DNA of 48,260 bases. Origin: an uncultured Kiritimatiellota bacterium (GTDB lineage Bacteria; Verrucomicrobiota; Kiritimatiellia; RFP12; DVOR01). The stretch spans positions 1 to 48,260 of the forward strand of contig CALXOF010000016.1 of assembly GCA_944389945.1 (NCBI GenBank), written 5' to 3'. A program made the position numbers and the translations under genes. Below, piece by piece: positions 1-7,900 of the stretch; position 1 is the stretch's first letter, and each line of letters begins with the position of its first letter. Under the pieces are notes generated by a model. It ran no database searches, had not been told where the DNA came from, and saw only the letters and a program-made list of their open reading frames with translations.

Positions 1-420
1 GCCATTTTTCGGACACCTAATCGCACCCCCGCGCATTTACCCATCTCTTTGTTGCAATTACTTTTCGATTTGACCAACCCCAGGAAAGAGTTGCACGTGC
101 CTATGGGCTTGCATAGAAGTCAGAGGCCCCCAGTACGCCCAATTGTCACGCCGACTTTCGTCATCCCTTACCTTATTTATAGAGGCCATCACGCGACCGG
201 ACGTCCCGTGAATTGCCCGATATCAAATCATACATTCAGTTGTCAAAGATCAATCGGCGTTGTGGATACTTGGTGATCAACCCCGCGCGCACCCTTGCCA
301 AAGACCTGTCATTCGACTTCCCTAAATCAAGAATAATGCATTTCTCTCCATCTTGATACACCTTTTCTAAGACCTGTCATTTGGTAACATGGCGATTTGC
401 AAGTCAAATGAGCCAAGGCT
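1..420. other. Non-coding stretch downstream of the IS30 transposase
   Basis: No convincing gene is present; the only open frame (49-276) lacks a ribosome binding site and any recognisable motif. The 13-mer AAGACCTGTCATT occurs twice as a direct repeat (301-313 and 369-381). Between the copies lies a 7-bp inverted repeat, ATCAAGA at 326-332 and TCTTGAT at 351-357. The distal end of the IS30 element should lie here, but I could not pair it with a matching terminal repeat upstream of the transposase, so the insertion boundaries are unresolved. Confidence 0.5.
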
Positions 421-1458
421 TTAGGATAGAGCTGAAATAGCTTCATAGGCTGTGCGTCCTTTCAGGGAGACGGTTCTGGAGATGCTGTTGGCAAGGTGTT
501 GGACGAAGGCGATTCGTTGCTTGTTGACGCGGGAAAAGTCGGTGCCTTTGTCCCACCAAAAACGGATGATGCCGTTGGTCTGTTCGACGGTGCCTTTCTC
601 GTAGGAGGCGTAGGCGTGGGTGTAGTAGACAGGGACGCCGAGGGTTTTCTCGAGTCGCTTCTGGTCGAGGAACTCGGTCCCGTTGTCGGTGGTCACGCTC
701 TTGAGGGCGGGGAAGGCATCTTCGCGCACCATCTCGCGGAGCGCGTGGTGGACGGCCTTCTGCGAGATGGAGGGAAGGCGACGCAGCAGAACGTAGCGGG
801 AACACCGATCGATCATGACGAGAAGACCGCCTTTGCCGGAACGCCCTGAGACAATACAGTCCATTTCCCAATCACCCATTCGCTCGCGGTTGTTGATTTC
901 CTGGGGACGTTCCTCGATGCTCGTCCGCCCTGGCAACACTTTGGAACGCTTGGGGATGTGATGTTTCTTAGCCTTGCGCGGACGGTAGCGGAGCTTCCCC
1001 TTCGGCAGGACAATCACCCCCTCTTTGAGGTGGTAGTAGACCGTGCGCTGTTTGGGGAGGTTCACCCAATCTTTTGCTTCGAGACGATGGAGACAGGAGG
1101 CAACCGAAAGGCCTTTCTTGAGATCTTCGACCAGTTCGTCCGCGAACTTGTTGGTCACCATGCTCCGTCGCCCCTTGTTGGACTGCAACGCGCTGGTCAC
1201 CCCTTGGGCCAATACGGCGGAATACTCGGGATAGATCCAGCCGCCATGGACCTTGTCTTTGAGGAGTACGCCTGTGAACCCACGATTCAGCTCACGCTTG
1301 ATGCGAGCCTCGGAGAGCCCATAATTACGGGCGAATGCGTCCATGGGCAAGGCGTTCCTGCCATGTTTGAGATTCGTATTCCACAAGCGTTCCAAAGTCA
1401 GGCGTCCTTCCATCGTCCAATGTTTCCGAGGAAGCGGGAAAGTGCTAATATAGGGCAT
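421..1458 (-). CDS. IS30 family transposase
   Basis: DDE transposase that cuts and joins the ends of its own insertion sequence. The N-terminal third is helical and basic with a helix-turn-helix-like stretch. The C-terminal catalytic core shows WEMDCI (D200), TTDNGTEF (D258) and ASYEKGTVEQTNGIIR (E292), the three acidic residues in the context typical of IS30 relatives. At 345 residues it is full length for the family with no visible frameshift. I start at the ATG at 1458 because AAGGA lies 7 bases upstream; an in-frame ATG at 1500 would add 14 residues but has no Shine-Dalgarno. The start is embedded in a 12-bp inverted repeat that could occlude the ribosome site. No other mobile genes flank it. 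Confidence 0.93.
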   Translation of the reverse strand: MPYISTFPLPRKHWTMEGRLTLERLWNTNLKHGRNALPMDAFARNYGLSEARIKRELNRGFTGVLLKDKVHGGWIYPEYSAVLAQGVTSALQSNKGRRSMVTNKFADELVEDLKKGLSVASCLHRLEAKDWVNLPKQRTVYYHLKEGVIVLPKGKLRYRPRKAKKHHIPKRSKVLPGRTSIEERPQEINNRERMGDWEMDCIVSGRSGKGGLLVMIDRCSRYVLLRRLPSISQKAVHHALREMVREDAFPALKSVTTDNGTEFLDQKRLEKTLGVPVYYTHAYASYEKGTVEQTNGIIRFWWDKGTDFSRVNKQRIAFVQHLANSISRTVSLKGRTAYEAISALS

Positions 1459-1518
1459 GTCAGCGTCCTTTCTAGATGTGGTTGTTTTACGTCCCTTCAT
1501 TTTAGCAAGGACGCTGAC
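1459..1518 (-). promoter_or_regulatory. Inverted repeat sequestering the transposase ribosome binding site
   Basis: Read on the minus strand, GTCAGCGTCCTT (1518 to 1507) is followed 36 bases later by its exact complement AAGGACGCTGAC (1470 to 1459), which ends next to the transposase ATG. The second arm contains the AAGGA ribosome site, so a transcript entering from outside would fold it into a stem. Hairpins of this kind are known to limit transposase translation from read-through transcripts in other IS families; the role here is inferred. Confidence 0.6.
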
Positions 1519-1527
1519 TTTTTTCGC

Positions 1528-1563
1528 CCCTCTGGGGCGCCCCCCGGGGGGCGCCCCAGAGGG
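1528..1563. repeat. Perfect 36-bp GC-rich palindrome
   Basis: Two 18-base arms (CCCTCTGGGGCGCCCCCC and its exact complement) meet with no spacer. A TTTTTT run (1519-1524) lies just outside the left arm. It sits directly upstream of the transposase. Read leftwards it could end transcription heading into the IS, or it could mark the IS edge. A perfect zero-loop palindrome extrudes poorly in RNA, so a DNA-level role is also possible. Confidence 0.7.
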
Positions 1564-1634
1564 CGTGCCACGCCCTCCTCGCCTCGGTTCACTATATTGT
1601 GCAACTTTCCGAGATCGACGACCTCGGGTCTAGG

Positions 1635-1663
1635 TTGACTTCCTCATGGGATTGTGGGATAGT
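1635..1663 (+). promoter_or_regulatory. Promoter, tandem unit 1 (TTGACT-N17-GATAGT)
   Basis: The -35 TTGACT (1635-1640) and -10 GATAGT (1658-1663) are separated by exactly 17 bases, with TG in the extended -10 position. The predicted start near 1670 is the first base of a long-range stem. The same promoter architecture recurs at 1817 and 2028. Confidence 0.6.
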
Positions 1664-1669
1664 AGGGGT

Positions 1670-1786
1670 GTCGAGGGGGTCTGGGTTAGCCGCGGTTTCG
1701 CCCGTCGCACCAGCGCCGCCGGGCAGCTCCCTCGACAACTCCCTTTCACTGCTCAGTCGGGTCAGCGACGCTGTCTTTGCGTTTTT
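1670..1786 (+). ncRNA. Putative small RNA, tandem unit 1
   Basis: No convincing frame. The predicted transcript begins with GTCGAGGG (1670-1677), which pairs with CCCTCGAC (1729-1736) and encloses a GC-rich domain. A weak stem at 1754-1773 is followed by TTTTT at 1782-1786 as a possible terminator. I do not recognise a known RNA family. Confidence 0.4.
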
Positions 1787-1816
1787 GTGGGCGCTACTTT
1801 TCCGGACATCCTTGGG

Positions 1817-1845
1817 TTGACTTTTGCCCTTGGCTATGCGATAGT
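1817..1845 (+). promoter_or_regulatory. Promoter, tandem unit 2 (TTGACT-N17-GATAGT)
   Basis: TTGACT at 1817-1822 and GATAGT at 1840-1845 with a 17-base spacer ending in TGC, so the extended -10 is kept. It drives the short structured transcript that follows. Confidence 0.6.
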
Positions 1846-1851
1846 ACGCGT

Positions 1852-1930
1852 TGAAGGGCCGGGAGCCCCGTTGAAGGACGCAAGTGCGAGTTTAGTCGCT
1901 GCCAGCAACGGGAGCTTCTCGGCCTTTTTT
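1852..1930 (+). ncRNA. Putative small RNA, tandem unit 2, with intrinsic terminator
   Basis: This is the clearest of the tandem units. About 80 bases run from the predicted start to a T6 tract. Bases 1857-1873 (GGCCGGGAGCCCCGTTG) pair with 1906-1924 (ends CTTCTCGGCC), leaving two small bulges, and TTTTTT follows at 1925-1930. The apical part contains GCGA/TCGC, a 4-bp stem around GTTTAG. A consensus-spaced promoter, a structured body and a T-run with no start codon in a good context point to a free-standing small RNA. Confidence 0.5.
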
Positions 1931-1962
1931 GTCCGCAAAGAAGTGCGAACTAGAGGTCGTGC

Positions 1963-2025
1963 GATAGTAACTGTTCTTCGCACCAATCCCACCGATGGCG
2001 TTACGGAATAGCGTCATCTTCTCTG
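1963..2025 (+). ncRNA. Putative small RNA, tandem unit 3 (degenerate promoter)
   Basis: A third TGCGATAGT extended -10 (GATAGT at 1963-1968) appears, but position -35 reads GAAGTG rather than TTGACT, so this copy may be decayed or activator-dependent. Downstream, GATGGCG (1994-2000) and CGTCATC (2012-2018) form a 7-bp stem with one G-U pair, followed by TTCTCT. This is the weakest of the four units. Confidence 0.3.
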
Positions 2026-2027
2026 AG

Positions 2028-2056
2028 TTGACTTCCTATCACAGATGTGTGATAGT
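2028..2056 (+). promoter_or_regulatory. Promoter, tandem unit 4 (TTGACT-N17-GATAGT)
   Basis: TTGACT (2028-2033) and GATAGT (2051-2056) with a 17-base spacer ending TGT. Its first bases after the -35 repeat those of unit 1 (TTGACTTCCT). Confidence 0.6.
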
Positions 2057-2062
2057 GGCAAT

Positions 2063-2180
2063 GATGTCTTGGGCGCGCGGAAGGGTCGTGTTGGCGATGT
2101 TCGCGCTTCTTTGACGGGCCTCTTCAAGTTCCAACAATTCGAGCGAGTAGACGCGGTGTCCGTGTCGCTCGTTCGTTTTT
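2063..2180 (+). ncRNA. Putative small RNA, tandem unit 4, with intrinsic terminator
   Basis: About 118 bases from the predicted start to a terminator in which CGAGCGA (2140-2146) pairs with TCGCTCG (2165-2171), with TTTTT at 2176-2180. The loop contains a smaller CGG/CCG stem. No coding potential is evident. Confidence 0.45.
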
Positions 2181-2291
2181 ACATGTGATTTCTAAAACCT
2201 GCTGGCAGTCTTGCGTGCGGTAGCACACCTTTAATCTGCTCAAAATCTGCGAAATCTGCGGTTCACTACGCCGACTTACGAGGCTTTTTCT

Positions 2292-2368
2292 TGGTGGATC
2301 CGGCTGGACTTGAACCAGCGCCCCAGAGATTATGAGTCTCCTGCTCTGACCGACTGAGCTACGGATCC
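2292..2368 (-). tRNA. tRNA-Met (CAT), elongator type, CCA encoded
   Basis: On the minus strand the cloverleaf is complete: a 7-bp acceptor stem beginning GGATCCG, a D arm with AGCTCAGTCGGTCAGAGC, an anticodon arm with loop CTCATAA (anticodon CAT), a variable loop, and a T arm with GGTTCAAGTCC, ending in an encoded CCA at 2294-2292. The paired first acceptor base and the resemblance to E. coli elongator tRNA-Met favour Met. A tRNA-Ile whose CAT anticodon is lysidine-modified cannot be fully excluded from sequence. Confidence 0.93.
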
Positions 2369-2444
2369 ATATAGAAAACGGGTGCATTATGCCATCTTTT
2401 GCGGGGAGTCTCAAGGGAAAAGTGCAGGGTGGGGGTGGGCGTGG

Positions 2445-2450
2445 TATACT
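2445..2450 (+). promoter_or_regulatory. Extended -10 promoter of dut
   Basis: TGGTATACT gives an extended -10 (TATACT at 2445-2450) with no good -35. The start predicted 6-7 bases downstream falls within about two bases of the dut ATG at 2459, implying a leaderless or nearly leaderless mRNA. Confidence 0.55.
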
Positions 2451-2458
2451 ATTTGGCC

Positions 2459-2914
2459 ATGGAAATCGTATTTGAGAGGTTGACGGAGACGGCGCAGATG
2501 CCGTTTTATGCGCACGAAGGTGACGCGGGGATGGATATTTGCGCGGACGAAACGCTGACGTTGGGGCCGGGGGAGCGGGCCGCGGTTTCGACGGGGCTGC
2601 GGGTGCGTCTGCCGCTGGGGACGGAGGGGCAGGTGCGGCCGCGGAGCGGGTTGGCCCTGCGTCATGGGGTGACGGTGGCGAATGCGCCGGGGACGGTGGA
2701 CGCCGGTTATCGCGGGGAGCTGAAGGTGATTTTGGTGAACTTGGGGCGTGAACCTTTCGCCATCGAGCGCGGTATGCGGATTGCGCAACTGGTGGTGGCG
2801 CCAATCCTGCGGCCGACCATCATGGAGGGCACAGTGGACGATGTCACCTCGCGTGGGGCGGGCGGTTTCGGGTCGACCGGCCTTGGGGCGACGACCGCGT
2901 CTGCTCAATCTTAG
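2459..2914 (+). CDS. dut: dUTP diphosphatase (dUTPase)
   Basis: Hydrolyses dUTP to dUMP and pyrophosphate, keeping uracil out of DNA and feeding thymidylate synthesis. All five motifs of trimeric dUTPases are present in the 151-residue product: DAGMDI (about 22-27), RPRSGLA (61-67), GTVDAGYRGE (77-86, with the catalytic Asp), RIAQLV, and C-terminal GGFGSTG. The frame is open back to 2399, but family alignment starts at MEIVFERL. There is no Shine-Dalgarno and the -10 lies only 8 bases before the ATG. crcB follows after 27 bases on the same strand. Confidence 0.95.
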   Translation: MEIVFERLTETAQMPFYAHEGDAGMDICADETLTLGPGERAAVSTGLRVRLPLGTEGQVRPRSGLALRHGVTVANAPGTVDAGYRGELKVILVNLGREPFAIERGMRIAQLVVAPILRPTIMEGTVDDVTSRGAGGFGSTGLGATTASAQS

Positions 2915-2941
2915 AATCATACGCTTCACCTTACAACTCAC

Positions 2942-3310
2942 ATGAAAGCGTTTTTTCTTGTCTTCTTTGCCGGGGGTGTGGGTAGCACGTTGCGGTATGC
3001 CGTTCAACTTGCTTTGCAAGGACGTTTCCAGCCGGCGCAGTTCCCTTGGACGACCTTTGCCGTCAACCTGCTTGGTTGCTTTCTCATTGGGCTCTTTCAT
3101 GCGCTTTCTTCCCGCTTGCAATTATCTCCAGAGACGCGTCTTCTGCTCACGACCGGCCTGTGTGGCGGCTTTACCACCTTCTCCACCTTTTGCAATGAGA
3201 GCCTTTCTCTGCTTCGCCAGGGATATACCGTCACGTTCGCCTGTTATATCGGTTTCAGCGTGGCCCTTGGGCTTGTCGCCGTGTGGGCCGGGAACGCGGT
3301 GGCGCGTTAG
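2942..3310 (+). CDS. crcB: Fluoride ion channel CrcB/Fluc
   Basis: Small inner-membrane channel that exports fluoride as an antiparallel dimer. The 122-residue protein has four hydrophobic segments and the family landmarks GGVGSTLRY near the N-terminus, the conserved Asn in AVNLLGCFLIG (about 40-50), and GLCGGFTTFSTF (72-83), whose Phe residues line the fluoride path. Only one crcB is present here, consistent with a homodimer. The leader is too short to hold a fluoride riboswitch, and no clear ribosome site precedes the ATG; the gene is probably co-transcribed with dut. Confidence 0.92.
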   Translation: MKAFFLVFFAGGVGSTLRYAVQLALQGRFQPAQFPWTTFAVNLLGCFLIGLFHALSSRLQLSPETRLLLTTGLCGGFTTFSTFCNESLSLLRQGYTVTFACYIGFSVALGLVAVWAGNAVAR

Positions 3311-3332
3311 GTTCCGTGTGGCGGCAATCTGT

Positions 3333-3338
3333 TATAAT
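3333..3338 (+). promoter_or_regulatory. Extended -10 promoter of hemL
   Basis: TGTTATAAT (TATAAT at 3333-3338) is a consensus -10 with extended TG, 41 bases before the hemL ATG. The -35 is poor. A GGAGG ribosome site at 3369-3373 lies 6 bases before the ATG at 3380. Confidence 0.6.
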
Positions 3339-3379
3339 GGCGCGCATGCACAATGACGAGGATTGTTTGGAGGTCAGTT

Positions 3380-4672
3380 ATGGCAACGCATGAGGATTTG
3401 TACGCAAAGGCCTGTCGGGTCATCCCCGGGGGTGTGGATTCGCCGGTGCGGGCGTTCAACGCGGTCGGCGGGACGCCGATTTTCGTGGCTTCCGGCAAGG
3501 GTGCATATCTGACCCTGGCCGATGGACGTAAGGTGCTGGATTGCTGTTGCTCGTGGGGTGCGATGATTCTGGGCCATGCCGACCCGGGCATTGTGGAGGC
3601 GGTGTCGCAAGCGGCGGCACGTGGGACGACCTTTGGTATCGCCACGCCCGGCGAGGCGGAGCTGGCCGAGCGTATTGTGGCGCGCATTCCCTTTGTGGAC
3701 AAGGTGCGGTTGGTGAACTCCGGCACGGAGGCCGTGATGACGGCCATTCGCCTGGCGCGCGGGGTGACGGGGCGTGACCTCATCATCAAGTGCGAAGGGT
3801 GCTACCACGGGCACAGCGATGGGCTTCTGGTCTCCGCCGGGAGCGGCGCGATGACGGCGGGCGACGGTACGCAGCCGGCCAGCGCGGGCATCCCCACGCC
3901 CATTGCCGAGGAGACGCTGGTGGTGCCGTACAACGACGCCGAGGCCGTCGCGGCCGCGCTTGCGGCACACCCGGGCCGCGTGGCCGCAGTCATTCTCGAG
4001 CCGGTTGCGGGAAACATGGGCTGCGTGCCGCCGAAGCCGGGTTATCTCAAGGCCGTCCAAGAGGCCGCGCATGAGGCCGGCGCCCTCTTTATCTGCGATG
4101 AGGTCATCAACGCTTGGCGTTTTGGCCTGGGACTTTACTCCGCGGCCGCGGGGCTGGAGCCGGACATCGTAACGATGGGCAAGGTCATCGGTGGGGGTTT
4201 CCCGCTAGCGGCGGTCGGTGCCCGCGCGGCAATCATGGATGCGCTCGCGCCGACGGGCCGCGTCTATCAAGCCGGGACCCTCTCGGGTAATCCGGTGGCG
4301 GTGGCCGCGGCCATTGAGACGCTCGACCGTCTGGCCGCCGATCCGCCCTATGCGCGCCTGGCCGCGATGGCCGAGCGGATCGAACGCGGGGTGAACGCCT
4401 CCGCCGAACGTCATGGCGTGCCCCTGCGCGTGCAACGCCACGCCACCATCTTCACGCCCTTCGCCACGGACACCCTCCCGGTGACCAACCTGGCGGAGTC
4501 TAAGCGGTGCGATGCGGCGCTCTATGGACGCTTCTTCCACGGCATGCTTGACCGTGGTGTCTATCTGGAGCCCTCGCAATTTGAGGTCAACTTCGTCTCC
4601 GCCGCCCACACGGACGAGGACATCGACCTCTTCCTCCAGGCCGCCGAAGACACCCTCGCCACATTGGGCTGA
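3380..4672 (+). CDS. hemL: Glutamate-1-semialdehyde 2,1-aminomutase
   Basis: PLP-dependent fold-I enzyme converting glutamate-1-semialdehyde to 5-aminolevulinate in the C5 tetrapyrrole pathway. The 431-residue product matches the family length. Visible landmarks are SGTEAVMTAIRLAR (phosphate-binding region), YHGHSDG, ICDEVINAWRFG and MGKVIGGGFPLAA, which holds the PLP lysine (K268). The DEV-INAWRFG segment differs from the commoner GFR form but keeps the PLP-ring Asp. I start at 3380, not the upstream in-frame ATG at 3353, because GGAGG is correctly spaced. A strong terminator follows, so it appears monocistronic. Confidence 0.95.
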   Translation: MATHEDLYAKACRVIPGGVDSPVRAFNAVGGTPIFVASGKGAYLTLADGRKVLDCCCSWGAMILGHADPGIVEAVSQAAARGTTFGIATPGEAELAERIVARIPFVDKVRLVNSGTEAVMTAIRLARGVTGRDLIIKCEGCYHGHSDGLLVSAGSGAMTAGDGTQPASAGIPTPIAEETLVVPYNDAEAVAAALAAHPGRVAAVILEPVAGNMGCVPPKPGYLKAVQEAAHEAGALFICDEVINAWRFGLGLYSAAAGLEPDIVTMGKVIGGGFPLAAVGARAAIMDALAPTGRVYQAGTLSGNPVAVAAAIETLDRLAADPPYARLAAMAERIERGVNASAERHGVPLRVQRHATIFTPFATDTLPVTNLAESKRCDAALYGRFFHGMLDRGVYLEPSQFEVNFVSAAHTDEDIDLFLQAAEDTLATLG

Positions 4673-4696
4673 TGCCCGTTAATTCTCAGAGCGTTC

Positions 4697-4729
4697 CCCG
4701 CCGAGCATCCTCGCTCGGCGGGACTTTTT
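4697..4729 (+). terminator. Intrinsic terminator of hemL
   Basis: CCCGCCGAGC (4697-4706) and GCTCGGCGGG (4713-4722) form a 10-bp stem with a 6-base loop, followed by AC and TTTTT, 25 bases after the hemL stop. Confidence 0.85.
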
Positions 4730-4755
4730 GTATCACGCCTAAAACCTCCTTCGCG

Positions 4756-4880
4756 AGACCCTATAGTGGTCCGAGGTCAACCACTATAGTGGTCCGGGGT
4801 CGACCCCTATAGTGGTCGGAGGTCAAACCCTTAGGGGTCCAGAAATGACCCTTATAAGGGGCTATGAATGTCCCTTAGGC
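4756..4880. repeat. Palindrome array 1
   Basis: Five to six short palindromes of the type ACC(A/C)CTATAGTGGT start at 4758, 4780, 4803, 4827, 4848 and, degenerate, 4871. Linkers of 8-10 bases separate them (CCGAGGTCA, CCGGGGTCG, CGGAGGTCAA and so on), giving a period of 21-24 bp. The unit at 4780-4793, ACCACTATAGTGGT, is a perfect 14-bp palindrome. The array lies between the convergent hemL and helicase genes, after the hemL terminator. Related arrays occur at 13163, 21547 and 37165. Confidence 0.85.
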
Positions 4881-4931
4881 CTCCACACAAAACCGTGTTG
4901 TACTTTTGCCCTTCTTGTATCCTTTGGCTAG

Positions 4932-7900
4932 TTATCCGGCCAAGAGTTTGCGGGCTTCTTTCAGGAATCGCGCCGGGATGGGAGCGTCCAACTCCCACGT
5001 GATACTCATTGGGCGCGACCCTTCGTGTTTAACATAGTGCGCCGTTCCCAGGCAGATGTAGGCCGCCGCGCTTTGGGAATTAATGGTGTCTGTTTTGGTT
5101 TCTCTGGCAAAGAAAAGAATTCGTGTGCCCTGCTCCTGGTGATGGATGTAACGCTGGCCGGTGATAGAGGTCTCCGACGTGGTGCTCTGGCTCTGCCAGT
5201 GGAAGAGCGTCTCGTTGATGGCATAATCCTGGTAGAGCGTTGAAGGAGAGTAATCCTTTTCAGCTTTCTTGAGCGTCACGAGAAAGACATCCAACTGTTT
5301 CTCTGGTAACCATTTGATACCTTCTCTGATATTTCCTGGATTGAGGTGATCCAAGGCCACGAAGAGTTGGTCACGTGTATAACGGCAATGCAACTCCAGG
5401 GGGCAATCCGGCACGCCGATGTCGAGTGGTTCAGAGATAAAGTCGATTTTATCGAGACGATAACGCAGAAGGTCGGCCAACTCATTGCGCAAGGTTTCGC
5501 ATTCAGCCAACTGGCGAAGGTGCTCACGAACGACAGGGTCATGCCAATCTTGAACGCCGGTTTCCCAGATTGTGATGTGAAACATCTGCATCATGCGTTG
5601 CTCACGCAGGGACAGTTGCATGACATCCAGTTCTCTCAAGCGCGGCAGGATGTTCAATAAGAACCGGATCCAGTCTTTGGAGTCTGTTACGGAGAAGCGC
5701 ACGAAGGCTTTGTGCATCGTGTCTTCGAACTCTGGGTCTACCTCTGAGGGGAGGTTCTGGAGTTTGGCACGTGCACTGGCAAGGGAAGGCAAATGGCGAT
5801 GGCGATAGAATGTTCGCGGGTCAAGTTGGTAGAAGTTGAGGAAGTTTGCCAACGTCAGAGGCTGTCCGGATTCTTCCTCAAAGTCCTGAATACGTGTCAG
5901 TAATCCTTTGACGTTTTCATACGCGGCACGTACGTTTTCGAGGACATACTTTGCGGCCACGCGTTCCAATTGGATGCTACATCCTTTGGGGACATTGGGG
6001 AAGCCGGTTTTAATGGCTGCGCCAATCCCTTGCGTGGTGTTTCGCAGCAAGGCACGGAACTTGCTTTCAAAGTTATAATGCGTGTTGGCTTGGCCAATAA
6101 AGTCCAGCACGGTCAGACACTCTTTCCCTTCGCACAAGCGCAGACCGCGGCCGAGCTGTTGAAGGAAAACGGTCAAGGATTCCGTGGGGCGCAGGAAGAG
6201 GACGGTGTTGACTTCTGGGATGTCCACACCTTCGTTGTAAAGGTCAACAACGAAGATACACTTGATCTTTCCTTCTTTGAGAAGGCGCGGCACTTCGTGG
6301 CGTTCTTCCTCGGAGCTTTCGCTGGAGAGCGCCACGGCGGGGATACCCATGGCTTTGAACTGTTCTGCCATGAACTTGGCATGCTCGACGGAGACGCAGA
6401 AGCCGAGGGCCTTCACGTCTGCGAGGTCGGTGGAATATTCCTCCAACTTGTGCGCGATGGCGGTGGCACGTCCTTTCGCCACCTGTTCATCCAGCGTGTA
6501 TGCCTTTGAGAGTTCATTTTGGTCATAACGACCACGGGTCCATCTCACCTTGCGCAGGTCAACGGAGTCGTCCGTTACACCGAAATATTGGAAGGGGCAG
6601 AGCAAGCCACGCTCGATGGCCTCCGGCAAACGAATCTCCGCCGCGGTGTGATTGTCAAAGTATTTTAGGATACTTTGGCCGTCCATACGCTCTGGCGTGG
6701 CGGTCAACCCAAGCAGGATTTGCGGCTTGAAATACGCTAGAAGCGTCTGATAGGTTTCTGCAGCGGCGTGATGGAATTCATCCACGACTATATAATCGTA
6801 GTAATTCGCGGGCAGGTGTTCGACGAGATCTCTCGAGTTAACAGTTTGAACAGTGACGAAGAGATAATCGCATTGCGCCGGGTTCTTGCCACCGGCCATT
6901 ACGTCCCCAAAATTGGGGTCCTTCAAAACCGAACGGAAGGTGCGCAATCCCTGCCACAAGAGTTCCTTGCGGTGCGCCACAAAGAGGAGACGACTCGTTT
7001 TTCCAAAACGGGACCTGCGGAAGCGCCTGAAGTCCAGGGCCGCGATGACAGTCTTGCCGGTGCCCGTCGCAGCTACCACCAGATTCTTCCAACGGTTATG
7101 GATGGCACGTTCCGCGGCTAAGTTGTCGAGGATTTCCTGCTGATAGGCAAAGGGATGGATGTCCAACACGTAGGGATTCGCCCCATCTTCTTTTGAGAGT
7201 TGCCCGCGGGCTAACTTCAAGGCTGCGTCAAGGCGGTCGCGTTCTTCCTTCTTTGTACCGTCAAAGGCAACGAAACGACTGTCGTTCCAGTAGGTCTCGA
7301 AGGTCGCCTCGACCTTCGCCATGGTATCCGGTTGGTCTTGGCGCGTTACCTTGATATTCCACTCCAAGCCTTCCGATAGGGCTGGGTTGGAAAGATTTGA
7401 GGAACCGATATACGCTGTTGAGAAACCGGTCTCCCGGATGAAACAATAGGCCTTCGCGTGCAAACGGGTCAGTTTGGTGTCGTAGCTAATCTTAACTTGC
7501 GCGTGGGGTAACTTGCTTAACCACTCCACGGCTTTTAGGTCGGTTGCTCCGATATAAGAGGTGGTGATGACGCGCAATTGTCCGCCTCGGTTGGCGAAGT
7601 CGGTCAATTCGTCCCGTAACAGCCGCAAGCCGCTCCACTTGACGAAGGAAACCAACCAATCAATCCGGTCGGCAGAAAGAATCTCCTTCTTCAGTTCAGA
7701 GGCCAATTGGGGCTCTTTTGGCGTTCCGGTGAAAAGGGAACTTTGGGCAAGCGAGGTTACCGGGCGCGGCAAATCCTTGGCGTTTCTGCCAAGCGCTAGC
7801 AAGGGAGATTGTTCCCCTAGGACCGCAAATAACTGTTGTGCTTGAGCGGCCACTTCGTATTTCGTGAGCCATGCTTCACCGACGCTTGTACCAATTTGCT

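Noticed and set aside
49..276. Small gene of 75 codons
   Set aside because: No ribosome site, no recognisable motif, and composition unlike the neighbouring genes.
1601..2011. Coding frames at 1599-1820 and 1646-2011
   Set aside because: No ribosome sites and no family resemblance; they run through promoter, stem and T-run signals that fit non-coding units better.
421..2368. Genomic island inserted at tRNA-Met
   Set aside because: No integrase and no repeat of the tRNA 3' end was found in the flanks; a lone IS30 and non-coding DNA do not make an island.
2124..2804. 226-codon minus-strand frame
   Set aside because: Pro/Ala/Ser-rich translation running through the tRNA gene and antisense to dut; no motif.
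2915..2941. Fluoride riboswitch before crcB
   Set aside because: Only 27 bases separate dut and crcB, too short for the crcB motif, and no matching structure is seen.
4756..4880. CRISPR array
   Set aside because: Repeats are 13-14 bp palindromes and the 'spacers' are about 9 bp and conserved rather than unique; no cas gene is present. The same applies to the arrays at 13163, 21547 and 37165.
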